This document shows, piece after piece, positions 9,431 through 21,111 of a stretch of DNA of 64,000 bases. Each line of letters begins with the position of its first letter. Position 1 is the stretch's first letter. Source of the DNA: Tenebrio molitor (taxonomy: Eukaryota; Arthropoda; Insecta; Coleoptera; Tenebrionidae); contig NC_091050.1 of assembly GCF_963966145.1 (NCBI RefSeq), forward strand, positions 21,390,001 through 21,454,000. The letters are read 5' to 3'. The translations under genes were made by a program, and so were the position numbers. The notes under the pieces were generated by a model. That model saw only the letters and a list, made by a program, of their open reading frames with translations. It had not been told where the DNA came from and did no database searches.

Positions 9431-11540
9431 TTTTTAAGTCTAGTTTACCTTTCATTAGTTTAGTATTCGTAGATATTCTCGGTTAGAATTGAAAGTACGA
9501 ATATGTAAATTGTGAATAAATTTACTCAATACATTATTTTGGCTATTTAACCACAACTAAAACGAGACTCGTATTACACAATTCTTCCACAATTTTGCAC
9601 ACACTACCTCTACATTTATTTACACGTTGAGGAACACCACTTTATTTATTACTTACTCATTCATCTCAGTCAACAAAATCAGCTTTTGTACCTAAATAAG
9701 CTGGTGAATTAACGCACAGTGTACAGCGTTTTCAATAAATGTCATTAATTTGATTTAGGTAGTTTGTCAGATTTGAGATTTGTCATAAACGATTCAGGTA
9801 CCTATGTTGCTGAGATACTGTCATCCTTACAAACACCAACAATTAATTCCTGAGTAAGTACGTATTTTTGTGGTCAGCAGCGTCGAATGGGTGTGGATAA
9901 CAATTGACTTGAACATCGCATTGATTTGCAAAGGTGATGCCATTCCCAATCCCGATTTATGCATTTTTACAACAAATTGACACAATTTGCATGATTTTAA
10001 AAAATGTGAAACGTATTTATTAGTTACTATAAAGAGTTTGCTTTCAAAAATAATCACCAATTTATTTTAGAGAAAGAGTTACAGTGATGGATAGACGTTA
10101 ACGAAATTTTTGATTTTAATATGATGAGTTGAATCTTCAATAAAATGATACACAATCGAAATAACCGGTGTGCTTAATAGAAAAAATAAATATGTAACTA
10201 AAATCAAAATGATTGTAATAATGAACGTAATAAAATAGATCGTTACAATAGGTAAGAAAATTCTGGGTAAATTTGCAGAGGTAAAGTATCTTTATTAAAC
10301 AAAACTAAAACAACACTGGGGCGGGGAGGTTAAAATGGCCAAACATATTTTAAATAAAATTTTCAGCCGTAAATAAGAATCTCAATAATCGTGAAATAAT
10401 CGTCAGGTATAATAAATTAATCAGGGCTTATGTTTCTTTTACTGTTTGAACAAGTTCTAGCTGTTAGGTGCCGTAAACGGTGAGTCTTGCTTTCATACCA
10501 TCGAGGGTTTTATGACACAGTTGTAAATTTTGGTATACCGATTACAAAATAGTGAATGTCTGCTTTTATCTAAGTCTTATTTATTTTTTAACTACGAGTA
10601 TTTTATCCCATGTAATGATAATTCATGTGTAACGATCCAAAGTTGATTAAGATCAATATTAAAGAAACGCAACAGAAATAGTGAACAATTGTGCCATTTA
10701 ATTTTTAATGAAACTTATTTGTATCTTACACTACTTGTGTTCTTATTAGCGAAAATAAAAGCACCAAAAGCGGATTTTAAAACATAATTTTATTCAACAA
10801 AGCAAACCACACTGAACTGAGCTAAAATTACTACAAGAAACAATTTGTAAATATGTAGGTAACTAAACCCTTCCCCGAACTACCTGTGACAAGTTGTTTT
10901 ATAATGGAATTCCCAGGCAGAAAAATTTTCCTTACCGAAAATCATCCATTTGCCTTTTAGCGCGGGCCTGGTCTCTAGGTATTTTTTATAAATTACTAGC
11001 ACCGGGCAATGCTTTGCTATTGCTAAATTTGGTTATGTATGAATGAAATAAATATAAATGCAGTTGGATAACAAATCATTTATTCAATTGAAATCACATG
11101 GATTTAATTGTGTGATGAACTGATGATTCTTTTTTGTTTGTTTTATTGCTGTTTTGTTTTTGATATTGTTTGTTTTCTTGTTCTTCAGCTGAAAGGTGTA
11201 GTTGTTAAGTTATTCGAATAAAATAAATAGAAATGAATTAGTCCTCTCGGTTTCTATTCTGTATGTTACATCCCATCGTTTATTTTAAATATTAAAAAAG
11301 ATTCCGACTACATATTTGTGTTTTACTAGCAAGTGGCAATAATTCTGAACGACTGTAATCAGGTTTACAATTATTTTCTTTATTATTTCCAGCATTTTCA
11401 AGTAGTAATTTTTTGTTCGTTTTACCTCAAATAACGTATGGAAACATGGCTTTGATTTTTCTCTCTCATAGCCATGGATACAACATAAATGAAATATGTA
11501 TTTGCAGACTATTGGGATACATAGAATTTTTTGTTTGTTT
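9431..11540. other. No gene seen
   Basis: About 2.1 kb of A+T-rich sequence without supported coding frames, inside the 7905-13475 element. A short piece near 10996-11030 (CACCGGGCAATGCTTTGC) looks like a repeat edge but has no partner here. Confidence 0.35.
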
Positions 11541-11825
11541 GAGAATTATTTTCTCCTGTGTGAACGGATTTTGATAAATGTAACAACTTTTCAACTGTGG
11601 GCCCACCATGCCAAAAAAGCCCAATTTACACACGAACTCGTTAAATAAACTACATACTACATATTAAAAAATATTGCCACATTTACTGTAACGAATAGGT
11701 CTATTTCTTCTTGGAAAAAGAAGATTGATTTTTTTTAAACATTTCCACCTGATATGTATTTTAATGACTACTTAACAACGTACTGCTAAGTTGTTCCGTG
11801 AATTTTGGGGCACCCGGTATAATGT

Positions 11826-11993
11826 AAAATAGTAGTTTAATACGTTTTTTTGTTCGACGAGCCCCTTAAAGGCTCAAAATCGCTTAAAATCTTTAAAATT
11901 AGCTTGACATTTCGTTTTGACAAGTTGTGACATTTATCAAAATCCGCTCGCACAGGAGAAATTTCTCAAATTCTGACAGTGTCGAACAAAAAA
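11826..11993. repeat. Dispersed GTTCGAC MITE, copy 3
   Basis: TTTTTTGTTCGACGAGCCCC through GACAGTGTCGAACAAAAAA is the same 150-bp unit as at 7598-7749 and in the same orientation, preceded by TAGTAGTTTAATACG. A partial relative (11548-11652) ends in CGAACTCGTTAAATAAACTAC. Confidence 0.7.
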
Positions 11994-12727
11994 TTAAATT
12001 TTTGAAAATCGAGATTTTTAGAATACAGAATACAGGTAATTTTAACAAGACAACCATTATTTGTCCCTAACGGGAATCCCCGGTTCAGCCAGGCAAGATT
12101 TTACAGTCTTGGGTAAAATGGATATTTGTATTAGATTTCACCAGGAAGAATGTTTAGTTTGCTATTAATATCTACTATGTATTACTGTTTATTTTGGTGG
12201 TAATCTAATTTAATTTTTACTTTTTTGTACATAGGTTTATTTATAGCAAATTTCTCTATTACTTTAAAAAAAAACTCAAGTTTAATGTCATAGTTTGCAA
12301 TCTAACTAAAGTTTCTTTATTTTAAAATTTCAATAGAAAATCGCACGGCACTCAAAATCAGCCAATGAATGAATTAGAACTTTTAATAACTGCCTAGCAA
12401 CTCAAAAATTTTCTGATATTTTGCATGTTACATACCCAAGCAAAATTAATAAGCGCTAATTTTTTGATAATTTTTCTTTTAACAGTTTCGGTGTGGATTT
12501 CCACATTAGTTTTATAACAGCTTCTTCATAATTGTCCCCATTTTTGCGTTTCATGTTTCCAGTCCACCCCTTCAACAGCATAGTAGAATCAAGGAACTAT
12601 CCAACTTGACGTTGCGCTCTTTTAAGAACTGTTGAAAGTTGAAACTGGCACCACACATTGGCCTTGCTTCGTTTTGTATTTTTTGTTTGAATTTCATCTA
12701 TCTTCATTTAAATTTCCTGTCAAATTT
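11994..12727. other. No gene seen
   Basis: Unique-looking A+T-rich sequence. No frame with coding character, and no inverted repeat pair spotted. Confidence 0.3.
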
Positions 12728-12870
12728 GTCGTAGAAGAGTCGATTGTGAACGCACTACGGATTACGGATCACAAATCAGTTGTTTAAATCTTACCGTTAT
12801 TTGTGTTTTTATACCACGTGCGTTCACAATAAATTCTTCACGCCAACTTTGATCGGAAATTTAAATGAAC
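12728..12870. repeat. Diverged fold-back unit related to 2962-3118
   Basis: GAAGAGTCGATTGTGAACGCA on the left pairs with TGCGTTCACAATAAATTCTTC on the right around a loop with ACGGATCA, TTTAAATC and a CACGTG-like core. The words match the 2962-3118 unit. Confidence 0.6.
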
Positions 12871-13425
12871 ACCCGATAATTTTTAAACACTGTATTTCTC
12901 CAAAACCTGAATGACACATTTTATAATTTATTATTTATGCGGTTGACAGAACACATTCCAAAGACGACTATAGAAAATTTGGGATTTTGATATAAGGAAA
13001 ATTATATGGTTTTTGTTTAAATTTTTCTTTGTGTCGTGCGATTTTTTTTATCGAATCAACCCTTGTGAGTAGATTAATAACTGGATTTTTTTTTCGATAA
13101 TAAATCTACTCACTTGGGAGATTATAAGTGAAAATCTTTTTAGCGTATTAATTTTTGTTTATTTGTTATTCGTAATCATACGATTTTTTAACCAATAAAC
13201 GTCATTGTATAACAATTTTAAAAAAATGCAACCGAATTATATTCGTCATTAAACGTTGAAATGCACAATAAAAACTCTACAGTTTTTCATTTGTCAGTCA
13301 ACACCGTTTAAATAAAGGACAAAAACTAATGGTACTGTCCTCGTATATCGAAATGCCTGAAAATGTTGCAGATTAGATTTATGAGTTTACGACAGTGGTC
13401 AGGTCCCTTTGTCGAAATATGGATT
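12871..13425. other. No gene seen
   Basis: A+T-rich. A local inverted repeat (GAGTAGATTAATAACTGG / TTTTTTCGATAATAAATCTACTC, about 13066-13113) can form a hairpin. No coding. Confidence 0.3.
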
Positions 13426-13916
13426 GGTGATTATTTCCTTGCAGAGGGTCGGCTCGATTCTTTTGCGGGCGGCTGTACAACCTTAAGAGACATCTGGCTA
13501 GGCAACTTTGTTAACAAGTAGAAGTAGTGGTGGTATGTGTCTGCGACACAGGGTGAACCACCCCTACCCTTTGTAGGAGGGAGAACTGCAGGTGGACGGT
13601 GCAAGACCTGACTGCGGCCTCTTTGGCCTTTTCGCCTCTTCCTCCAGCAGCGTTCAGCGAGTCCAGACCAACTTTTGTGACCAAAGTACCACACTAGTTT
13701 TGAAATATATTTACCACGGCCTCCTAGATTCATAAGAGACTCGTCTCTTATCCGGCCTGCCGCATTCGTAGTTCTAAGCATTATTTTTGTTTTATAGGGT
13801 GCGCCACAATACGGGGGTACTGGTTGCCTGCATTGCAGGAAATTATTGTTTTATAGACGTGTTTTCAACATAGTTTTAACGCACACATACATCTGACACT
13901 TTTTCAAAGTCTCAAA

Positions 13917-14225
13917 TCAAAAAATTTTTTTTTTTTGTTCAACACTGTCAGGATTTGAGAATTTTCTCCTGTGTGAACGGATTTTGATAAATTTGACAAC
14001 TTGTCAAAACAAAACGTCAAGCTAATTTTATAGATTTTCAGCGATTTGGAGCCTTTGGGGGGGCTCGTCGAACAAAAAAACGTTGTATTCAACTCGTTCT
14101 TGTGTAATTTGGGCTTTTTTTGGCATGAGTGGGCCAGTTTAAAACTCGAGTGAAACGAGAGTTTTAAAGGTCCACGAGTGCCAAAAAAGCCCAAATTACA
14201 CACGAACTCGTTAAATAAACTACTG
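13917..14225. repeat. Dispersed repeat with GTTCGAC MITE, copy 4
   Basis: The MITE part (13927-14079) runs from TTTTTGTTCAACACTGTCAG to GGGCTCGTCGAACAAAAAAA. It is followed by a long palindrome centred on TTTAAAACTCGAGTGAAACGAGAGTTTTAAA and the end CGAACTCGTTAAATAAACTAC. Orientation is opposite to copy 1. Confidence 0.7.
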
Positions 14226-14777
14226 TTATGAACGGTAAATTTAATCTCAACAATTTTCTTTTTTATTATTATTTTTTTTATTTGTGAGTGCAAGTTACAA
14301 AAATTTATTTCCACCTTCTAAGTAAATGACACTTTATAGGTATTTATGGTAACTAAGGAAATGAGTAATTACAGGCAGAGCCCTGTAATAACAACAAATT
14401 TAACTATCAATGTTGCAATTACATGCGTTAATAATGCATTTTGATCCGTTTCGAAAGTCATTTTCATATCGCTCCTGGGATCGAATTAGTAGAGAACCGC
14501 ACTTGCAGCGTTGGTAATTCCGTGGTTATTTTCTTGCATTTCAACAAAATCCCCTTCAAAGTTTTCATAGGTCATTAAAACCATTCTTTCTTTTCTTTCT
14601 TTTTGCAACAAATTTCACAAAACTTCTGACAGTATTTTTGTTATTTATCTCAACACCATGACGACGTAGGTATAATTGCCCCACCGCCTTTCATTACAAA
14701 ATTTTTATAAACATAAATAACAATTAAAAAACGAAATTTAGAGGCTGAAGGTGGAAATAAAAGTTTGTATGCAACTC

Positions 14778-14881
14778 GCTTAGCAATTAATCTTTACAGG
14801 GCTTACTGGCTTATGCAGACTCGTTCCTTACGTCACTCGTCCAACAAGTGCCAGCGCGCCCGTAAAGATTAATTACTAAGC
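14778..14881. mobile_element. Small fold-back MITE
   Basis: TTAGCAATTAATCTTTACAGGGC is matched inverted by GCGCCCGTAAAGATTAATTACTAA, with a 60-bp loop. No coding. Confidence 0.6.
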
Positions 14882-15102
14882 TCGTCACATAAATAACTAT
14901 TACAATGACAGGAAATTCTAATTTTTAATTAAGTGTCTCACTCACATTTTACCATGAACAGGAAACAGGACAATGAATTAGTGGATTTCTCGAAAGAAAT
15001 GATGCCAAGATATTCTTCAAAACAAAATTTATATTTTCCTTTGGAATGCTTGGTAGAATTTCTACTATTATTGAAATTATTGTAAATTGTATAGTTTGCG
15101 AA

Positions 15103-15835
15103 CGAGAAATTGAAATTTTAGCTTTTTCACTTGCAATGGGTTTAGGGTAGATTGTAAAGATTATAACAACAGAGAGAGATATTGCATTCAAACTTTATTT
15201 AAGTAATAGGTTAATAAATGCATGCGCCATGAAATAACGCTACGCTTTAACGGCATAGTGATTTAAAGTTATTGCAATTTATCAAGGCGTTAACGTTATT
15301 AAAAGACATTACAAGTAGTGTCAAAAATTGACGAAATGTTAAAAGCTGCAATTTTAGGTGGTGCAAATTACGATAATATTGAAGAAGCAGTTCATCACTT
15401 CATTTCTAGCTTATTTCGGTCAAATCGCACTCAAACCTTTTTGAATTGTCAAACTGTTGACACATGAGAAATGTCAAAAATAACATTAACGTCTTGTGGT
15501 ATACGTTCGCAATTTACGTAAAGTGCAATCGTTATTACCGTCTATGTGCTAAAAATTGACACTTAGATGTCAAAATAACGTTTTCCTAAATACTGCTAAC
15601 CGCTATATGACACTGCAATATCTCTCTAATGAAGATTTACGATAGTGGTAAGTTTATCTACCGCCTAGTTACTAAAAAGGGATGCCGAATGTCAGCAAAA
15701 TGCAGATTGTTTGCCGTCCTGGAATGAACTGCTCATAGTCGTAAATCTACTTTATTATCTACAGTGTTTATAACCTACCCAAAACCCATTGCAAGTGAAT
15801 AAGCTAAAATTCCAATTTCTCATTCCCAAACTATA
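15103..15835. repeat. Inverted duplication, about 60-bp arms
   Basis: The segment 15103-15150 (GAGAAATTGAAATTTTAGCT...CACTTGCAATGGGTTTAGGGTAG) recurs inverted at 15774-15835 (CTACCCAAAACCCATTGCAAGTG...). The 620 bp between contain the imperfect hairpins GATTTACGATAG / CTCATAGTCGTAAATC. The left arm overlaps the P-like transposase fragment, so the right arm is a second piece of the same element turned round. Confidence 0.55.
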
Positions 15836-15984
15836 CTAGACCCACAAATTGATCATTGGGGTAACTTAGCCTTCCTCTATCTTAGTAATAAATTAATTCC
15901 AGTAAAAGGATTTTTTTTTTCGAATTTGAATCTTGTAAATGTGACAAGCAATAATCACATCCATGGATTGCATATACTAATACA

Positions 15985-16112
15985 GGGTGATTCTGAAATA
16001 AGTTTGGGAAATCACACCGGAAATGTTACGAAACGCAAGGGATGCATGTTACTACCGATTGGCAATTTGCCAAGAAAGAAACGGTGCCCATTTTAAGCAT
16101 TTGTTGCATTAA
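15985..16112 (+). pseudogene. DUF4817-mariner end joined to transposase C-terminus
   Basis: CAGGGTGATTCTGAAATAAG is the same terminal repeat as the MITE at 16781. Only 45 bp further, the frame 16029-16112 encodes a typical mariner C-terminal tail ending 'NGAHFKHLLH' and a stop. An internal deletion or rearrangement has therefore fused the element end with the last transposase codons. The following 16113-16630 is non-coding. Confidence 0.55.
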
Positions 16113-16641
16113 ATAGAATTCAACTTATAAATTGGTTTTTATTTTTTAGCACGTAGGCTTTGAAAATATTCAGGAAACAAATAGTGCGTTGTATTCCTTG
16201 GCGTACCCTTAGTTAGAAGTGGTTGCGCACTTCCGGGAGGAGATATGCAATAACCATATGCGCCAAAATGTGGGCAAGGAAAAGCAAAAATCGACCTGTT
16301 TCGGGATTTTTTACAAAAACCGCCTAATTTTATTCCAGTTAAAGTTTCCACACTGTATGTCAAGAAGATTCAAAAGGTGTTTCAGATCGTATTTCCGCTA
16401 AAACCGAAGGAAAAAAAATAATTTCGTATTTCATTTTGTTTATCCTTTATTGGTTGTAGGATATAAGGAGGATCTCATATTTTCATATTTCTTGTATGCC
16501 TTGGATCTACTAATTTAGGCAAAATACACTCCATATAAAATTGTACAAGTTTAGGTTCCACCTCAAATTTCCAGAAAATTATATCTTGTTCTATTCTTTC
16601 AATTTTTAAATTATCGTTGCCTGATATTCATACAGCCAAAA

Positions 16642-17378
16642 TAAACTAGGCAAAAATGAATAGGGAATTCCAAGATTTTTCTTGGAAAGCAAAATAATTG
16701 CCCCAATCCTCCCACGTATTCTTAAATACTATATAAATTTAAAATGTTACAGGTACTTGAAATATTACATTTAATGTGTACAGGGTGATTCTGAAATAAG
16801 TTTGGAAAAAAAAACGGTAATTGGTGATGATGAGAAGAAGTAATAGACAAAAAAATTTTCTTATAAAAGTTTTTTCGTTTTCGAGATACAAATTGAAAAT
16901 TTGGTCAAAATTGCCAGTACGCTGCTGAGTTAAAGGTGATTACCTGATTATCTTGGTAGTTTAGCAACAATAATAATCTAAGGTGCCCGTCAGTCACAAA
17001 CGTAACCTTACTCCTCTCGATCATTTCCATAGAAACATTTACAAAACATTGTGCTTGCACCTACGGCTTTATTGTGGAGTTGATGTAACAATGGTTGCTA
17101 ATGAAGTCAACAAATTCGGACAAATTTTCCCTATTCATGGGCGTTGAAAATACAAGGATATAGGGTAATTTCCTTCCTTTTGATTTCACCTCCAAAATTC
17201 ATATAGGCAGAATTATATGTCAAGGCGTCAAGGATACTCCACATTTTTTTTTTCCAAACTTATTTCAGAATCTCCCTGTATATTAATATATTTCTAACAC
17301 ATTTCATTACAAATTTTAAACTGTATTTATAAAAAATTCAAAAAAGGAAAAATTCCCTATTCATTTTTGCCTAGTTTA
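16642..17378. mobile_element. MITE 'AAACTAGGC', copy 2, interrupted
   Basis: Same ends and interior as 209-445 (CAAAATAATTGCCCCAATCC, TTTCATTACAAATTTTAAAC). It is split by a 498-bp mariner-type MITE at 16781-17278. Comparison with copy 1 gives the empty site directly: ATGTGTA...TATTTCTA. Confidence 0.8.
16781..17278. mobile_element. Nested mariner-type MITE (CAGGGTGATTCTG)
   Basis: CAGGGTGATTCTGAAATAAG on the left and CTTATTTCAGAATCTCCCTG on the right, flanked by TA at 16779-16780 and 17279-17280. The leader TTTTCGTTTTCGAGATACAA followed by ATTTGGTCAAAATT matches the mariner relic at 8757, so this is an internally deleted derivative of the DUF4817 mariner group. The interrupted host copy proves the insertion order. 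Confidence 0.85.
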
Positions 17379-17837
17379 CTTGTTTTTCTTTTGGTTACAT
17401 GTAACTGACCCTGAATTTTGTAATACCAAGCATGTTTCTTGTTTATGCTGTGATCATTTTTATTCCAAAAGTTAATTTTTTTTCTCTCGATTGCCTCTTC
17501 TATCTTCACATTGAATGCCGAAAAGGGGCATTTTATTTCTACTAAGGTATGTATGATTATCTATTAGTCCGTCTGGTGTAGCCCCAAGAAATTAGAATTC
17601 TTCATCATTGAACATACCGCACTCTAAAATTTTGACTCCTAATTGTTTTTCCAACTGGCGCAACGCAGTTTGTTCGAAATGTTTTCCATGTTTTATGGAA
17701 GGGGTTTGAAGATTTTGATTGGAATATATTATATCACGTACCAAACTGACACAAGAACAATTGACGTGACCCATAACCTTTAAAAGCCCAAATTCGCGGT
17801 AAAAAGATGTGTTCACAAGACAAAAGTTGCAAAATGT

Positions 17838-19666
17838 TGTAATGATTTGAATACATTACTTTTTCCGCCAAATATTTGAACCTGCGCAAAACGGTAACAA
17901 ATGTGGTCGTGATCGTCATCGAATCGGAGGAGCCCTACGTTGTGATTTTCTTTTGGCGGAAAAGGTTCGGAATGCAAACGGTGAGGGTTCCAGTTGGAAG
18001 AGTGCCGCAAATAAAACACACATGTGAGGGACGCAAAATACCTTTTATTAAAAATGTCTGTAATAACTTTGATGAAAAAGAAATTGGAACGAATACAAAG
18101 GACAGAAATTAAGTTTAACGAAGTACAAGAAATTAACTAGTTGAGTACATCACAAAGACAAACGACAAGATGTATGCAACAATATTTCAAATAACAGAAA
18201 AACGGGCACATGACAGACAAAATGACAGTTTAACGCTTGCAAAACAAGTAAACAAATTATAAGGCAGTTATTACAGACAGGGACGGATGAAAAACCCTCT
18301 TCAAAAACCGTATCCCAGGTATTACTCATATTTTACAATTCGATTAATGACAAACAATGTTTAATTTGGAACTATGCGGTCAAGGTACGCCAACGGGAAC
18401 TTAGAGCTGGAGGTAACAAACTTTCGGCCGCGAGGGGACTCAGAAAATCTGAGTCGTCTTGAAAGCAGCGACATTTATAGGTACTCGGGGTATCGCGTGT
18501 CGGACTACTGTGTACCGACCAATTCCGAGTGATATTAGCGTTCGGGGTTGTACGATGAGCTTCTCAGAGTCGCGTAGAGCAGAACTTGTTCCACCTTCCC
18601 CAACCAACCGTTTCCGACAAACTCCCAAGATCCCTATAACTGCGACGGGGGCTTCACGTCAGCTTCTCAGAGTCGCATACAGCAGAACTTGTACCACCTC
18701 CGTTATACGGTCCTACACAACCGTCGCCCCCACGGAAATTTGACTAAACAACCCCCCCCCCCCCCGACCTCCTGAATGTCACCTAGCCCCCATGTGATCG
18801 TACTTACAACATTTTAACTTTAACTTTTCCGAAATCTAGCAACATCACACAGAAAAACAAAAAACCGAGTTTAATTCAATCAAACAAAGAGTAACATTCA
18901 ATGATGAGAAAATCCAGCAAAACAAAACGCAACATTAAACCATGCGCAAATAAAAGGGAACAAAACGCGAAGTAAAATAACGATAAAATAAAAAAACGCT
19001 TTAACTGACACAAATATCGGTAAGCAGCATAAATAACGAATACAATAATCGTTGGTAATGTTAAACAAAAAGAAAATGGCGGGTCGAGTGCCGTTAGAAA
19101 ATGCTAGAAAAAAAAACAAAATGGACGCTCGCGGTTCGGACGACGGCTCCTAATTTCCGAAATTACCTGATTACCAAAAAAAAAATGAACCTTCCGGAAG
19201 AAACTTAGGGATAACGCTTAAAATTAACAATTCTTAACATTCAATTAACATTTCTTAAAGAAACAGTATGCAACAAAATGAACTCTACAACATACCCTTA
19301 CCACGTGGTCCTGGCCTCAAAAACAAAACACAAAAAAAAAGGCAAAGAAAGTGGGATAAATTACCCAGGTGAATTAACAACGTTGAATTCCCACGGGGAC
19401 ACAAAATATCTACTCGGAACGGTAGTGGAATTGTTCAGGTTTAACTTACAAATTTGAGAAACTTGGATCGCTCTTCGCAAGGTGTGTTCGTTTCGAAAAA
19501 CTCAACAAAAGTGACCTACCCCCTTCAACCACCCGCGCGAGCCCGTTTCACCCCCCGCTATATTTCCGCTCGCAGTTCCTAGTTTAGCCGCTAGTACCTT
19601 CACATTTGGCGTGCTGTTGTGGCGGTACCGGAAATTTAAATTTGAATTTTAAACTGGGTCACTACA
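17838..19666 (-). mobile_element. Solo LTR, family 1, copy 1 (antisense)
   Basis: The 1829-bp block begins TGTAATGATTTGAATACATT and ends TTAAACTGGGTCACTACA, and is flanked by ATGT on both sides (17834-17837, 19667-19670). A second copy with different flanks (ACTT) is at 39703-41686. Read on the minus strand it starts TGTAGTGACCCAG and ends in TTACA, the TG..CA form of an LTR with 4-bp duplication. Candidate AATAAA-type words and no long coding frame fit a solo LTR left by recombination. A run of C (18750-18765) and repeated CTTCTCAGAGTCGC words lie inside. Confidence 0.75.
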
Positions 19667-19720
19667 ATGTAGTAACTTTAGTTCGTCATTACAAAAATGA
19701 ATCTACTATAGATATTTATA

Positions 19721-20306
19721 CAGGGTGTTTTCGAAGTTGAGGGGTTCCTTGTAACGCGAGATACTATACATTATTCTTAAGAATTTTAGCTTAAATCTTC
19801 TTAGTAAAATGTTTGTATTAAGGGAGATAATTGATTGTATATTTTTATTGTTTTCTAAAATTTTGAGTCCGGTCCTGTCTATTTCTCCGCTGTCCTAGAT
19901 TAATAACTGACGTGGCCCAGGATGGTGTCTTTCTGGAAATCGCGCTGCGTACTCTCTGGACGCCGCAGCTGCATTCTGATAACGTGATAACATTGCCCAT
20001 GCATTAGCAACATATCTGTGAGCTCATTATTTTCGTAATGATAAAGCCATTCCGACTAATTAGATGACAACTCTGACAGTATTTTTGATTAACGTCCATG
20101 CTCATTTGATATTTTTTTTGTCAATTCTAATTTCTAACAAATCAGCGCAAATTTGAGCAGGACCGGTTTCAGAAATTTCAAAAAAATTAACTTATTGTAT
20201 CTTCATTGCCGTACACAATTTACTAAGGTGACTTTGGCTAAAACTCTTTACAACAACGCATACTATCACAGGTTAAAAGGAACACCTCAACTTCGAAAAC
20301 ATCCTG
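19721..20306. mobile_element. TA-flanked MITE, arms CAGGGTGTTTTCGAAGTTGAG
   Basis: CAGGGTGTTTTCGAAGTTGA on the left is mirrored by TCAACTTCGAAAACATCCTG on the right, with TA at 19719-19720 and 20307-20308. The arms are about 30 bp, extending to GGGTTCCTT / AAGGAACAC. 586 bp, non-coding. It belongs to the mariner-type MITEs common in this window but with its own interior. Confidence 0.8.
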
Positions 20307-20308
20307 TA

Positions 20309-20794
20309 TAGCCTTCCCGCTGAAATGGAACAAATCAGCCCTGACAGTCTGCATTCGTGTCGGTGAGTGCCAAATGGTTGGCGGGGGGTAATTTCAACAT
20401 TTGGATTGAATTTTATTGTTAATGTTTATTTGTTCTTGTTGTCTCAAAAAAATTGTTACGTAAGGTACCAATTTTTTCATTGATCGTTTACGCAGTAAGA
20501 AGGTCTAACAGAAAGAGAATAAAAGTGGGGGTTGTCATTTAAAAAAATCGGTGATGACGTCTTGACGTCATTGCGCAAAAATCAATGACGTCATTTAAAC
20601 AAATTGCACATCACAGGATGGCATTTTTCGAAATAAAATCGACCTGTCCGAGCGATTTTCTTAAAAATATCACATAACGCTATTATGATGATCAATGTAC
20701 CTACAATGAGTAAGATCATCTATGTTTCTTGGTCTAGTAATGCTCAAGACACAACTACCCCCAGAGTCAAACTTTTATTTTGAGTGTACATAAC
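20309..20794. other. No gene seen
   Basis: Contains repeated GATGACGTC / TGACGTCATTG words (20550-20600) but no frame of coding character. Confidence 0.3.
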
Positions 20795-21111
20795 AGGCGG
20801 GCCATGGCCTCCTTGATCGAAAGAGACAAAGTCTCTTATAAGGCCAGCCGCATTAGCTAGTTTCAGGCCTTTTTCCTGTTTTTAAGAGGGCAGCACTATA
20901 AGGGGTCTGGAGGGTTGCCTATCTTCAATAATATAACCTCAAATAATTGGCAGCGTAAGGTTAGATTGGTAAGAATCTATAAATTTTGGGATTCTGATAT
21001 GAGAACGATAAAATCATCATAATTTTTTTTAATTACAATAGATAAGCCAGTTATCAAAAATTATTTATTAAACAATAATCATGATTATGTAATTCTAAAT
21101 TATTTTCTTAA

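Larger units (their letters stand above)
7905..13475. mobile_element. 5.6-kb TA-flanked inverted-repeat element
   Basis: CAGCCGCCCGCAAAAGAATC on the left and GATTCTTTTGCGGGCGGCTG on the right are exact inverted matches. Similarity continues about 50 bp inward (CGAGCC...CTGCAAGGGAATAATCACC). Both ends are flanked by TA (7903-7904, 13476-13477). The interior is mostly non-coding and holds a mariner relic, GTTCGAC repeats and a fold-back unit, so the element has grown by insertions or is a remnant of a larger autonomous transposon. No transposase matching these ends is recognised. Confidence 0.6.
13716..15191 (-). pseudogene. P-like transposon remnant, third copy
   Basis: CACGGCCTCCTAGATTCATAAGAGAC at 13716 resembles the left end of the P-like element at 20803 (CATGGCCTCC, GAGACAAAGTCTCTTATAAGGCC), including the inner CCGCATT and GGTTGCCT words. 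On the minus strand, 15060-14949 encodes a stretch similar to the C-terminus of that element's transposase ('EILPSIPKENINFVLKNIL' against 'EILPYLPHKKVDYILNKIL'). A GTTCGAC-type repeat is inserted between (13917-14225). The rest of the transposase and the other end are missing. Confidence 0.55.

Noticed and set aside
13431..13781. 116-codon minus-strand frame
   Set aside because: It spans the right arm of the 7905-13475 element and the left end of a P-like remnant, so it crosses two unrelated repeats. No motif.
13904..14314. 136-codon minus-strand frame
   Set aside because: It falls entirely in the dispersed GTTCGAC repeat and low-complexity flanks; the other copies have no such frame preserved.
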